Positions 37,890 to 46,767 of a stretch of 64,000 nt of DNA are shown here, piece after piece. Source of the stretch: Methylibium sp035476815 (GTDB lineage: Bacteria; Pseudomonadota; Gammaproteobacteria; Burkholderiales; Burkholderiaceae_C); contig DATILD010000052.1 of assembly GCA_035476815.1 (NCBI GenBank), positions 8,052 through 72,051 of the forward strand, given 5' to 3'. A program made the position numbers and the translations under genes. Position 1 is the stretch's first letter. Every line of letters starts with the position of its first letter. Under the pieces are notes generated by a model that was not told the DNA's origin, ran no database searches, and was given only the letters and a program-made list of their open reading frames with translations.

Positions 37890-39035
37890 ATGGCCAAGCG
37901 CGACTACTACGAGATCCTCGGCGTTCCGAAGAACGCCAGCGAGGACGACATCAAGAAGGCCTACCGCAAGCAGGCCATGAAGCACCACCCCGACCGCAAC
38001 CAGGGCGACGGGGCGAAGGGCGCCGAGGAGAAGTTCAAGGAGGCCAAGGAGGCCTACGAGATGCTCTCCGACGGCCAGAAGCGCGCCGCCTACGACCAGT
38101 ACGGCCATGCCGGCGTCGACGCCCAGATGGGCCGCGGCGGTCCCGGCCAGGAGGGTTTCGGCGGCTTCGCCGAGGCCTTCGGCGACATCTTCGGCGACAT
38201 CTTCGGCCAGCAGGGCGGCGGCGGCCGCCGCGGCGGTGGCCAGCAGGTCTACCGCGGCAGCGACCTCAGCTACGCGATGGAGATCACGCTCGAGGAGGCC
38301 GCGCACGGCAAGGACACGCAGATCCGCATCCCGAGCTGGAACGACTGCGACACCTGCCACGGCAGCGGCGCCAAGCCCGGCACCAGCCCCAAGACCTGCA
38401 GCACCTGCAACGGCTCGGGCCAGGTGCACCTGCGCCAGGGCTTCTTCAGCATCCAGCAGACCTGCCCGCAGTGCCGCGGCAGCGGCAAGGTGATCCCCGA
38501 CCCCTGCGTCACCTGCCATGGCGCCGGCCGCATCAAGACCAACAAGACGCTCGAGGTCAAGATCCCGCCCGGCATCAACGAGGGCATGCGCATCCGCTCG
38601 AGCGGCAACGGCGAGCCGGGCCACAACGGCGGTCCTCCGGGGGACCTCTACATCGAGATCCGCATCAAGCAGCACGAGATCTTCGAGCGCGACGGCGACG
38701 ACCTGCACTGCACCGTGCCGGTCGGCATCGCGACCGCGGCGCTCGGCGGCGGCATCGAGGTGCCGACGCTCGGCGGCAAGGCCGAGATCGAGCTGCCCGA
38801 GGGCACCCAGCATGGCAAGACCTTCCGGCTGCGCGGCAAGGGCGTGAAGGGGGTGCGCTCCAGCTACCCCGGCGACCTGTACTGCCATGTCTCGGTCGAG
38901 ACGCCGATCAAGCTGACCGAGCACCAGCGCAAGCTGCTCAAGGAGCTCGACGAGAGCTTCAAGAAGAGCGGCGACCGCCACTCGCCCAACGCGAAGAGCT
39001 GGACCGACCGGGTCAAGGACCTGTTCAAGTCGTGA
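37890..39035 (+). CDS. dnaJ: Chaperone DnaJ (Hsp40)
   Basis: A 381-residue type I J-protein. The J domain (residues 1-70) carries HPD in MKHHPDRNQGDG. It is followed by a Gly/Phe-rich linker with repeated FGDIFGD, and a zinc-finger region with four CxxCxG motifs (CDTCHGSGA, CSTCNGSG, CPQCRGSG, CVTCHGAG). The C-terminal substrate domain ends the protein. It stimulates DnaK ATPase. ATG 37890 is the canonical MAKRDYYEILG start. Confidence 0.98.
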   Translation: MAKRDYYEILGVPKNASEDDIKKAYRKQAMKHHPDRNQGDGAKGAEEKFKEAKEAYEMLSDGQKRAAYDQYGHAGVDAQMGRGGPGQEGFGGFAEAFGDIFGDIFGQQGGGGRRGGGQQVYRGSDLSYAMEITLEEAAHGKDTQIRIPSWNDCDTCHGSGAKPGTSPKTCSTCNGSGQVHLRQGFFSIQQTCPQCRGSGKVIPDPCVTCHGAGRIKTNKTLEVKIPPGINEGMRIRSSGNGEPGHNGGPPGDLYIEIRIKQHEIFERDGDDLHCTVPVGIATAALGGGIEVPTLGGKAEIELPEGTQHGKTFRLRGKGVKGVRSSYPGDLYCHVSVETPIKLTEHQRKLLKELDESFKKSGDRHSPNAKSWTDRVKDLFKS

Positions 39036-39065
39036 GGCTGAGCCCGGCCGCCGCCGGGCTCAGCC
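39036..39065. terminator. Bidirectional hairpin between dnaJ and the convergent kinase gene
   Basis: Perfect 13-bp stem GGCTGAGCCCGGC/GCCGGGCTCAGCC with a 4-nt loop starts right at the dnaJ stop and covers the stop codon of the opposing gene. It lacks a T-run on either side, so efficient termination is not certain. Confidence 0.55.
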
Positions 39066-39671
39066 GCCGAGCACCAGCTCGAACAGCGCGCCGCCCTCGG
39101 GGCGGTTGACCAGGCCCAGGGAGCCGTCATGGGCCTCGGCCACGGCCCGGCACAGCGTGCTGCCCAGGCCGGTGCGGTGCTCGCTCGCGTCGGCCGCGCC
39201 CAGGCCCGGTCCGTCGTCGGCGATCCAGAACACCAGCCGCTCGCCGTCGCGGCGCGCCCCGAGCACGATCTCGCGGCGCGCGAAGCGCCCGGCATTGTGC
39301 AGGGCCGCGTCGAGCGCCAGGCCGACGAGGCGCGGGTCGAAGAACCAGAACGCGGGCAGGTCCTGCGGCCACGGCGCGAGCCGCAGCGCGGCGCCACCCG
39401 CCGGCGGCGCGTTGCGGGCCCGCAGCGTCTGCAGGAAGTCCTGCGGCGACTCGTCGGTGCGCCACGCGTGCATCGTGCCCTGGTTGCCGTAGAGCATCAG
39501 GAACATCACGAAGCGCTGGCGCAGCTCGCGGCAGTGGCGGTGCGCGCGTTGCGCCAGCTCGGGCCGCGGCTCGGCGGCCAGGGTCCCGAGGCTGGCCTCG
39601 AGCGAGCCGAGCGCGTTCTTCAGGTCGTGCACGACCAGCGCCACGAGCTCGGGCGCCATCGCGACGTTCAT
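39060..39671 (-). CDS. Sensorless cytoplasmic histidine-kinase-like ATPase
   Basis: A 203-residue protein without membrane helices or input domain. It begins almost directly with an H-box-like VVHDLKNALGSLEAS (His and Asn kept). An HATPase domain follows with LDAALHNAGRF (N box), DDGPGLG (G1) and TGLGSTLCRAVAEAHDGSLGL (G2). It is the shortest kinase in the window and probably acts on the REC-TPR protein encoded upstream, whose stop overlaps its start (ATGA). It could be a phosphotransferase or phosphatase rather than a kinase. Confidence 0.8.
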   Translation of the reverse strand: MNVAMAPELVALVVHDLKNALGSLEASLGTLAAEPRPELAQRAHRHCRELRQRFVMFLMLYGNQGTMHAWRTDESPQDFLQTLRARNAPPAGGAALRLAPWPQDLPAFWFFDPRLVGLALDAALHNAGRFARREIVLGARRDGERLVFWIADDGPGLGAADASEHRTGLGSTLCRAVAEAHDGSLGLVNRPEGGALFELVLGG

Positions 39672-41305
39672 GCCTGCGCCTGCGCCGACAGCGAACCCAC
39701 CGTCTCGCGGTAGTAGCGCTGCATCTGCGTCATGCGGTCGCTGGCCGGCATCAGCTTCTCGAGCCGCGCGAGGTAGAGCCGCACCTTCTCGACCACCCCG
39801 GCGTTGAGCTGCTTCTTCAGCCGCAGCGACAGGCAGTTCATCTGCGCGGCCTGCAGCAGCACGCCGGTGTTCTCCGGGTACTCCCTGACCGCCGACTCGA
39901 TCAGCGACAGCGCGTCGTCGATGCGGTGGTTGCGGAACATCGCCTTGGCCTCGCTGACGCGCGAGTCCAGCCCGGCCGCGGCGGCGTCGACCACCTGGCC
40001 GATCTTGTCGCCATGGCCGGTGTCCTGCAGCGCGTTGGCGATCCACTGCTTGACGCGCGGGTTCTCGTGGTCGGAGGCGACCGCGGTCTGCATCAGCTTC
40101 AGCCCGGCCGCCTCGTCGCCCGCCATCAGCTCGGCCTTGGCGAGCGCGACGGTGGCGAAGTCGGCCTTGGCGGTGCGCAGCGTCTCGCGCGCCCGCGCCA
40201 TCAGCTTCGCGGCGCCGTCGGCGTCGCCGGCCTTGGACAGCCCCTGGGCCTTGATCGCCAGCGCGACTGGCTCGAACTGCGGGTTGCTGCGCTGGCCGTG
40301 GGCGGCCTCGTCGAGCAGTGCCGCGGCTTCGCCGCACTGGCCGCGGTCGACCAGCGTCTGGGCCAGCGCCAGCGTGTCCTGCGGCTGCGCGCTCATCGAG
40401 CCCCTGGTGGCCTTGGTGACCTTGGCCAGGCACTCGTGCGCGGCCTCCAGGTCGCCGTTGCGGTAGGCGCTCTCGGCCACCAGCCGCAAGCGCCGCGCCG
40501 AGGGCACGACCGCCGCGGCGTCGCGCAGCACCCATTGCGCGCCCTTGGCGTCGCCCTGGGCCTCGAGCGCCTCGGCCACCACGTCGTAGGCCGCGAGGTT
40601 CTTCTCGCCGTCCTTGGAATTGATGATGTCGTAGGCGACCAGCTTGGCCTCCTCGTAGGCCCCGGTGGCCTTGTGCGCGCGCGCCAGGCCGAGCTGGGCC
40701 CAGACCAGCTGCGAGCGCTGCGACAGCGCCGCCAGAAAGACCGTCTTCGCGTCCTCGTGGCGGCCGAGCTGCAGCAGCAGCTGGCCCTTGAGCTGCAGCG
40801 CCTGCACGAACCAGCGGTCCTTGCGGGCGAGCAGGGTGTCGCACTCCAGCACCGCGGCCGGCAGGTCGCGCCGCGCCATGCGGGCATGCACCGGCGCGAA
40901 CACGCGGCGGCGTTCGAGCTGGGCCTTGAGGCGGCCCTCGATGTCGGCGGCGGTGATCGGCTTGAGCAGGTAGGCGTCCGGGCAGTGTTCGGTCGCCGAG
41001 GCCACCGACGCGTAGGCGTTCTCGGCGGTGACCATGAAGAACAGGCAGTCGGGTGCGAGCAGGTTGTTCTCGCGCAGGTGCTCGAAGAACTGCTGGCCGT
41101 CGGTGCGGTGGTTCAGGTTGTAGTCGCACAGGATCAGGCCATAGGGCTTGCTGCGCACCAGCCGCAGCGCGTCATCGGCGTTGAGCGCGTGGTCGACCTT
41201 GCCGATGCCCAGCATCGCGAGCTGACCGCGCAGCGTGGTCTGCTGCACGGCCATGTCGTCGACGATCAGGGCTTGCAGCTTCGAGTACGGTGTTTCGATC
41301 GGCAT
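39668..41305 (-). CDS. Response regulator receiver with TPR-repeat output domain
   Basis: A 545-residue soluble protein. The N-terminal receiver (residues 8-130) has DD at 16-17, phospho-Asp61 in LILCDYNLN and Lys in YLLKPITAAD. The rest is helical tetratricopeptide-like repeats (for example VWAQLGLARAHKATGAYEEAKLVAYD), suggesting protein-protein interaction output rather than DNA binding. It is translationally coupled to the small kinase-like gene, forming a two-component pair of unknown stimulus. Confidence 0.85.
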   Translation of the reverse strand: MPIETPYSKLQALIVDDMAVQQTTLRGQLAMLGIGKVDHALNADDALRLVRSKPYGLILCDYNLNHRTDGQQFFEHLRENNLLAPDCLFFMVTAENAYASVASATEHCPDAYLLKPITAADIEGRLKAQLERRRVFAPVHARMARRDLPAAVLECDTLLARKDRWFVQALQLKGQLLLQLGRHEDAKTVFLAALSQRSQLVWAQLGLARAHKATGAYEEAKLVAYDIINSKDGEKNLAAYDVVAEALEAQGDAKGAQWVLRDAAAVVPSARRLRLVAESAYRNGDLEAAHECLAKVTKATRGSMSAQPQDTLALAQTLVDRGQCGEAAALLDEAAHGQRSNPQFEPVALAIKAQGLSKAGDADGAAKLMARARETLRTAKADFATVALAKAELMAGDEAAGLKLMQTAVASDHENPRVKQWIANALQDTGHGDKIGQVVDAAAAGLDSRVSEAKAMFRNHRIDDALSLIESAVREYPENTGVLLQAAQMNCLSLRLKKQLNAGVVEKVRLYLARLEKLMPASDRMTQMQRYYRETVGSLSAQAQA

Positions 41306-41384
41306 GGCATCGACACGGGTTCACGGGAGGGCCCCGTCAGGGGACGGCATGGAAGGGGTTTCGGCCGCGGCCGGCACAACTTGA

Positions 41385-41401
41385 GCTAAGGCGCCCTTAA
41401 G
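41385..41401 (+). promoter_or_regulatory. PmrA-box-like direct repeat upstream of eptA
   Basis: GCTAAG-N5-CTTAAG resembles the PmrA/BasR box (two CTTAAG-type half-sites 11 bp apart). It ends 22 bp before the annotated ATG, close for a -35-type activator site, so either the message has almost no leader or the true start is further in. Confidence 0.5.
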
Positions 41402-41423
41402 GCGCGGCCGGCATCGTGGCGGC

Positions 41424-43115
41424 ATGTCCTCGATCACGACCCTGCCGTGGCCGTGGCGTGCACGGCGCGCCGACCGCCCCGCCGCCCGCGCGTGGAACCC
41501 GTCCCTGCTGGTCCTGGCGGCATCGGCCTGGCTGGCCGGACCCGCGAACTGGCCGCTGTGGCGCGCCATCGCGACGCTGCCGGACCTTCACGGCCCGCAG
41601 GCCCTGGCCTTCGCCGCGACCTTCGGCCTGATGACCTGGGCGCTGCTCGTCGCGCTGCTCGGCCTGCTGGCCTGGCGGGCGACCTTGAAGCCGGCGATCA
41701 CGCTGCTGCTGCCGCTCGCCGCCGTGGCGGCCCACTTCATGGGCAGTTACGGCGTCGTGATCGACCCCTCCATGGTCGGCAACATCCTCGGCACCGATGC
41801 GCGCGAGGTGCGTGACCTGCTCGACGGCCGGCTGCTGCTGCCGCTGACGCTGCTCGCCGGGTTGCCGCTGTGGTGGCTGTGGCGCACCCCGGTCGCGCAT
41901 CCGGGCTGGCGCGCCGCGGCGCTGCGCAACGCGGTGCTGCTGGTCTTGAGCCTGTGCGGCGCCATGGTGCTGGGCCTGGCCGATTACCAGGACCTCGCCT
42001 CCGTCATGCGCACCCACAAGTCGCTGCGCTACCAGGTCAGCCCCTTCAACGCGCTCTACTCGGTCGCACGAGCGGCACGCGCCTCGCCGCGTGCCGCGGC
42101 GCCGCTGCCGATCGGGCTCGAAGCCCGGCCGCTGCCACCGCGCGCCGGCCAGCTGCCGCCGCTGCTGCTGCTGGTGATCGGCGAGACGGCGCGTGCCGAC
42201 CACTTTGCGCTCAACGGCTACGGCCGCGACACCAATGCCGAACTGCGGGGCCTGGACGTGCTGAGCTTCCGTCGCGTCGCGTCCTGCGGGACCAACACCG
42301 CCGCCTCCCTCCCCTGCATGCTGTCGGCCGCGGGGCGCGAGCGCCACGAGGCGCGGGCGCAGGACAGCGAGAACCTGCTCGACCTGTTGCAGCGCGCCGG
42401 CCTGGCGGTGCTGTGGATCGAGAACCAGGCCGGCTGCAAGGAGGCTTGCAACCGCGTGCCTCGCACGCGACCGGAGCAGCCCGCGCCCGGCGCCACGCCG
42501 CCCGACGCATCGCTGTGCCCGGGCGGCGAATGCCTCGACGGTGCGCTGCTGCACGGCCTGGACGAACGCCTCGCCGCGCTGCCCGCCGAACGGCGCGCGC
42601 GCGGCGTCGTGCTGGTGCTGCACCAGATGGGCAGCCACGGTCCGGCCTATGCGGCGCGCTCGCCGGCCGGCCGCAAGCCCTTCCAGCCGGAATGCCGCAG
42701 CCCGGCGCTGTCGCAATGCGATCGGCAGTCGCTGCTCAATGCCTACGACAACTCGATCGCCTACACCGACCATGTGCTGGCACAGGCGATCGGCTGGCTC
42801 GAACGCCAGGACGGCGTCGACCCGGCCCTGCTCTACCTGTCCGACCATGGCGAGTCGCTGGGCGAAAACGGCCTGTACCTGCACGGCATGCCCTACAGGC
42901 TGGCGCCGCCCGAGCAGACCCATGTGCCGATGATCGCGTGGCTGCCGCCGCGTCGGCTCGCGGCCGACCGGTTGGACACCGGCTGCCTGCGCGGCCGCCT
43001 CGATGCCGAACTGAGCCACGACCACCTGTTCCACACCGTGCTCGGGCTGGCGCGGGTGGGCGCCACGGAGTACCGACCGGCGCTCGACGCGCTGGCGCCC
43101 TGCCGGGGCGTCTGA
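41424..43115 (+). CDS. eptA: Phosphoethanolamine-lipid A transferase, EptA/MCR family
   Basis: Inner-membrane enzyme (563 residues) that transfers phosphoethanolamine from phosphatidylethanolamine to lipid A. Membrane helices occupy about the first 190 residues, then a periplasmic sulfatase-fold domain. Visible catalytic residues: metal ligand Glu254 (VIGETARADH), nucleophile Thr292 in CGTNTAASLPC, and Asp/His in YLSDHGESLGENG. Paired cysteines typical of the family are present. A PmrA-like box precedes it. The neighbouring genes are signalling genes, not lipid A genes. Confidence 0.9.
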   Translation: MSSITTLPWPWRARRADRPAARAWNPSLLVLAASAWLAGPANWPLWRAIATLPDLHGPQALAFAATFGLMTWALLVALLGLLAWRATLKPAITLLLPLAAVAAHFMGSYGVVIDPSMVGNILGTDAREVRDLLDGRLLLPLTLLAGLPLWWLWRTPVAHPGWRAAALRNAVLLVLSLCGAMVLGLADYQDLASVMRTHKSLRYQVSPFNALYSVARAARASPRAAAPLPIGLEARPLPPRAGQLPPLLLLVIGETARADHFALNGYGRDTNAELRGLDVLSFRRVASCGTNTAASLPCMLSAAGRERHEARAQDSENLLDLLQRAGLAVLWIENQAGCKEACNRVPRTRPEQPAPGATPPDASLCPGGECLDGALLHGLDERLAALPAERRARGVVLVLHQMGSHGPAYAARSPAGRKPFQPECRSPALSQCDRQSLLNAYDNSIAYTDHVLAQAIGWLERQDGVDPALLYLSDHGESLGENGLYLHGMPYRLAPPEQTHVPMIAWLPPRRLAADRLDTGCLRGRLDAELSHDHLFHTVLGLARVGATEYRPALDALAPCRGV

Positions 43116-43120
43116 GGGCG

Positions 43121-43150
43121 TCCGCGGTTCCGCGCGGTTCGGCGCGGTTC
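43121..43150. repeat. Three tandem 10-bp units between eptA and the radical SAM gene
   Basis: Three adjacent decamers each end in CGCGGTTC (TCCGCGGTTC, CGCGCGGTTC, GGCGCGGTTC). They fill the convergent gap and run into the stop codon of the radical SAM gene. No function is evident; slippage is a simple explanation. Confidence 0.55.
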
Positions 43151-44249
43151 AGAACAGCGAGGGCTGGCGCGGGTCGGCCTCGATGAGCGGCGGTCGGAAC
43201 CGGCTGCCGTCGAGCGCCAGCGTCTTGCGGGCCAGCCCCTGCCGCGCCGCCGCCTTGTCGACGCGCTGGCGGATCAGCTGCGCCCATACCCCGCTGCCGC
43301 GCATGCGGGTGGCGAAGTCGGCGTCGTAGTCCTTGCCGCCGCGCATCTCCTGCACGCGCGCCATCACGCGCTCGGCGCGCTCGGGCAGGTGCTGGTCCAG
43401 CCACTGGCGGAACAGCGGCGCGACCTCCCAGGGCAGCCGCAGCACCGTGTAGTGGGCCGAGCGTGCGCCGGCCGCGGCGGCGGCCTCGACGATGCGCTCG
43501 ATCTCGGGCTCGTTGACGAAGGGGATCACCGGCGCGACGTTCACGCCCACCGGCACGCCCGCCTCGGCCAGCCGCCGCACCGCCTGCAGGCGCCGGTGCG
43601 GCGCGGCGGCACGCGGCTCGAGCCGGCGCGCCAGCGCCGCATCCAGCGTCGTGATGCTGATGAACACCAGCGCCTGGCCGCGCCGCGCGGCCGGCGCGAG
43701 CAGGTCCAGGTCGCGCTCGACCCCGGCCGATTTCGTGACGATGGTGAACGGGTGTTCGCAGGCGGTCAGCACCTGCAGCACGGCGCGGGTCAGTCCGTAG
43801 CGCCGCTCGATCGGCTGGTAGGCATCGGTCACGGAGCCGATGTTGATCGGACTCGGCCGATGGCCCGGCCGCGCCAGCTCGCCGCGCAGCACCTCCGCGG
43901 CGTTGACCTTGGCGACCAGGCGGGTCTCGAAGTCCAGCCCCGGCGACAGGTTCAGCCAGGCATGGCTGGGTCGCGCGTAGCAGTAGCTGCAGCCATGCTC
44001 GCAACCCCGGTAGGGGTTGATGGACCACTCGAAGGGCACGTCGGGCGAGTCGTTGGCGCTGAGGATCGAGCGGACCCGCTCCTCGCTGACCTCGGTGGTC
44101 GGCGGGGGGACCTCGCCGTCCTCGACCGGTGCGCCCCAGCCGTCGTCAGTCGCCTCGCGCCGGTCGCGCTCGTAGCGGTGGGCGATGCGGATGGCCGTGC
44201 CGCGGCCCTTGATCGGGGTTGCGGACGGACCGGCGGGCGGGCGGGTCAC
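43149..44249 (-). CDS. PA0069-family radical SAM protein (spore photoproduct lyase-like)
   Basis: A 366-residue radical SAM enzyme with CxxxCxxC as Cys83, Cys87 and Cys90 in RGCEHGCSYCYARP. The layout SINPYRGCEHGCSYCYARPSH, LVAKVNAAEVL and IGSVTDAYQPIERRYGLTR is that of the PA0069/SplB-related family. The exact reaction is unknown; relationship to spore photoproduct lyase suggests nucleic-acid repair. The start is GTG 44249. A consensus LexA box lies 12 bp upstream, pointing to SOS control. Confidence 0.87.
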   Translation of the reverse strand: MTRPPAGPSATPIKGRGTAIRIAHRYERDRREATDDGWGAPVEDGEVPPPTTEVSEERVRSILSANDSPDVPFEWSINPYRGCEHGCSYCYARPSHAWLNLSPGLDFETRLVAKVNAAEVLRGELARPGHRPSPINIGSVTDAYQPIERRYGLTRAVLQVLTACEHPFTIVTKSAGVERDLDLLAPAARRGQALVFISITTLDAALARRLEPRAAAPHRRLQAVRRLAEAGVPVGVNVAPVIPFVNEPEIERIVEAAAAAGARSAHYTVLRLPWEVAPLFRQWLDQHLPERAERVMARVQEMRGGKDYDADFATRMRGSGVWAQLIRQRVDKAAARQGLARKTLALDGSRFRPPLIEADPRQPSLF

Positions 44250-44261
44250 CGCAACAGAATA

Positions 44262-44277
44262 CTGTATTTATATACAG
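44262..44277. promoter_or_regulatory. LexA (SOS) box upstream of the radical SAM gene
   Basis: CTGTATTTATATACAG matches the E. coli LexA consensus CTG(TA)5CAG, with both CTGT and ACAG arms intact. It is embedded in an AT-rich patch (ATACTG...CAGTTTT) in otherwise GC-rich DNA. It would overlap a promoter reading into the minus-strand radical SAM gene. Confidence 0.82.
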
Positions 44278-44295
44278 TTTTCCACCCCCGCCCCT

Positions 44296-46767
44296 TCACA
44301 CCTTCAGACGTTTCTCGAAGTCGCTGGCGGCCATCGCCGGCGCGTACAGGAAGCCCTGGAACTCGTCGCAGCCGGCCTCGCGCAGGAAGTCGCGCTGGGC
44401 CACCGTCTCGACGCCCTCGGCGATCACGCGCAGGCGCAGCGCGCGGGCGAGCTGGATCACCGCGACCGCGATGCCGGCGTCGCTCTCGTCGCCGGGCAGG
44501 CCGCGGATGAAGCTGCGGTCGATCTTGAGGCGTCGGATCGGGAAGCGCTTCAGGTAGCCCAGACTGGAGTAGCCGGTGCCGAAGTCGTCGATCGCGAGCT
44601 GCACGCCGAGCTGGTCGAGCGCGCGCAGCCGCGCGAGCGCCTCGTCGGCATCCTGGATCAGGATCGATTCGGTGAGCTCGAGCTCCAGCAGCCGCGCCGG
44701 CAGGCCATGCTCGGCCAGCACCGCCGCCACCCGGCCGGCGAAACCAGGCTGCTGGAACTGCAGCGCCGACACGTTGATCGACACCAGCAGCTCGCGCCCG
44801 TCGGCCTGCCAGGCCGCCGCCTGCCGCACCGCGTCGCGCAGCACCCAGTCGCCGAGCGCGACGATGAAGCCGCTTTCCTCGGCCACCGGGATGAACTCGC
44901 CCGGCGAAATGTCGCCGAGGTCGGCGTCGCGCCAGCGCAGCAGGGCCTCGGCGCCGACCACCGCGCCGCTCGCCAGGTCGACCTGGGGCTGGTAGTGCAG
45001 CCGGAAGTCGCCGCGTTCGAGCGCGATGCGCATCGCGTGGTCGAGCTTCATGCGCGCCAGCAGGTCGACGTTCATCTGCGGCTGGTAGAAGCGGAAACCC
45101 GCGCGGCCGCGTTCCTTGACGCGGTACATCGCGGCGTCGGCGTTCTTGACCAGGTCGTTCATGGTCTCGCCGTCGTTCGGGTACAGCGCGATGCCGATGC
45201 TGGCGGTGACGCTGAAATTCATGCCGTCCAGGCCGAAGGGTTCGCCCAGCACCTCGATCACGCGCCGCGCGATGGTCTCGGCGCCGCGCGCGTCGGTCTG
45301 GTCGAGCAGCAGCACGAACTCGTCGCCGCCCAGCCGCGCGACGGTGTCGACCTGGCGCACGCAGGTCTGCAGCCGGCGTGCCACCTCGACCAGCACCCGG
45401 TCGCCGTAGAGGTGGCCGAGCGAGTCGTTGATCTGCTTGAAGCGGTCGAGGTCGAGGAACAGCAGCGCGAACGCGGTGTGGTGGCGCTGTGCCATCGCCA
45501 GCGCGGCGTTCACCTTGTCGGCCAGCGTGCTGCGGTTGGGCAGCCGGGTCAGCGGGTCGTTGCGGGCCAGCTCGCGGATCTGCTCGCGGTCCTTGACCAT
45601 CTCGGTCAGGTCCTTGAAGAAGCCGACATGCCGCACGCCCGGCCCGAGCGCGCCCGGCGCGACGTCGGCCGGCGGCGCCAGCCGCACCAGCGAGACCTGG
45701 CCCGGCAGCGTGCCGCCGTCGGCGCGCCGGTGCCACAGCTCGCCCTCCCACACGCCCCGCTCGGCGAGCCGCGCGCGCACGCGGTCGAACCAGTCGGCCT
45801 CGTCGGCGTGGTGCAGCAGCGCGTCGATCGGCCGGCCGATCAGCCGCTCGCGCGGCACGCCGGCGAGCCGCTCGCAGCTCGCGTTGACCGTCACGATGCG
45901 GTGCTCGGCGTCGGTGACGAAGATCGCGTCGAGGCTGGACTCGAACACCTGCGCCGCCAGCCGCAGCTGGGCCTCGCCGGCCAGCCGCTCGGTGATGTCG
46001 CGGAACGAGCTGACGCGCCCGATCGGCTGGCCGCGCGCGTACTGCGGCAGCGTGCGGCGCTCCAGGATGCGGCCGTCGCGCAGCACCAGCTGGTCGCGGC
46101 TGTGCTGCAGCGGCGCGTCGGCGATCGTCGCGAGCTGCGCGTCGTAGCTCGCGGGATCGATCACCTGGCTGCGCAGCCACGCATGGACGGCCGCGTCGTC
46201 GCGCTGCGTCAGCAGCTCGTCGGGCAGCGACCACTGCTGCGCGAACAAGCGGTTGCAGCCGCGGATCGCACCCGACAGGTCGGTGACCAGGATGCCGTCG
46301 GCGGTCGACTCCAGCGTCGCCTGCAGCTCGGCGACGAGCTTCTCGAGTTCGTGTTCGACGTCGCGCTGGGCGCGCTGGTCGCGCAGGCCGACGACGTAGA
46401 CCGCCTGGCCGGGCCGCAGCCAGACGCGGCCGACGCGGCGCTCGACCGGCTGCAGCGCACCGTCGCTGTCGCGCACGTAGCTGTCGGAATGGATCCAGGC
46501 GCCCGGCGGCACCGTCGCGGCGGCACGGCCCGAGGCGACGTCCTCCCAGAAGAACATGTCCTCCGGCGTCGCCGCCAGCTCGATCACCGGCCGGCCGACC
46601 AGCGTGCCCGGCATGGCGCCGAACAGCGCCTCGGCCGCGGCGTTGGCCGCGACCACCCGCAGCGCCATCGGCTCGACCACGCAGACCGCCTCGAGCAGGC
46701 TGTCGATCAGCGGCTGCCAGTCGGGCGGCGGCTGCAGCGCCGAGGCGAGATCGTCGCGGGCGCTCAC
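44296..46767 (-). CDS. PAS-GGDEF-EAL cyclic-di-GMP turnover protein
   Basis: An 823-residue soluble protein. About three PAS domains (rough residues 15-390) precede the GGDEF domain with intact RLGGDEFVLLL. The EAL domain has EALLRW, ELTESILIQD, IDDFGTGYSSLGYLKRFP and AEGVET. Both catalytic sites look complete, so it could make and break c-di-GMP; EAL activity with GGDEF as regulator is common in this architecture. GTG start overlaps the stop of the HD-GYP gene (GTGA), forming an operon. Confidence 0.9.
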   Translation of the reverse strand: MSARDDLASALQPPPDWQPLIDSLLEAVCVVEPMALRVVAANAAAEALFGAMPGTLVGRPVIELAATPEDMFFWEDVASGRAAATVPPGAWIHSDSYVRDSDGALQPVERRVGRVWLRPGQAVYVVGLRDQRAQRDVEHELEKLVAELQATLESTADGILVTDLSGAIRGCNRLFAQQWSLPDELLTQRDDAAVHAWLRSQVIDPASYDAQLATIADAPLQHSRDQLVLRDGRILERRTLPQYARGQPIGRVSSFRDITERLAGEAQLRLAAQVFESSLDAIFVTDAEHRIVTVNASCERLAGVPRERLIGRPIDALLHHADEADWFDRVRARLAERGVWEGELWHRRADGGTLPGQVSLVRLAPPADVAPGALGPGVRHVGFFKDLTEMVKDREQIRELARNDPLTRLPNRSTLADKVNAALAMAQRHHTAFALLFLDLDRFKQINDSLGHLYGDRVLVEVARRLQTCVRQVDTVARLGGDEFVLLLDQTDARGAETIARRVIEVLGEPFGLDGMNFSVTASIGIALYPNDGETMNDLVKNADAAMYRVKERGRAGFRFYQPQMNVDLLARMKLDHAMRIALERGDFRLHYQPQVDLASGAVVGAEALLRWRDADLGDISPGEFIPVAEESGFIVALGDWVLRDAVRQAAAWQADGRELLVSINVSALQFQQPGFAGRVAAVLAEHGLPARLLELELTESILIQDADEALARLRALDQLGVQLAIDDFGTGYSSLGYLKRFPIRRLKIDRSFIRGLPGDESDAGIAVAVIQLARALRLRVIAEGVETVAQRDFLREAGCDEFQGFLYAPAMAASDFEKRLKV

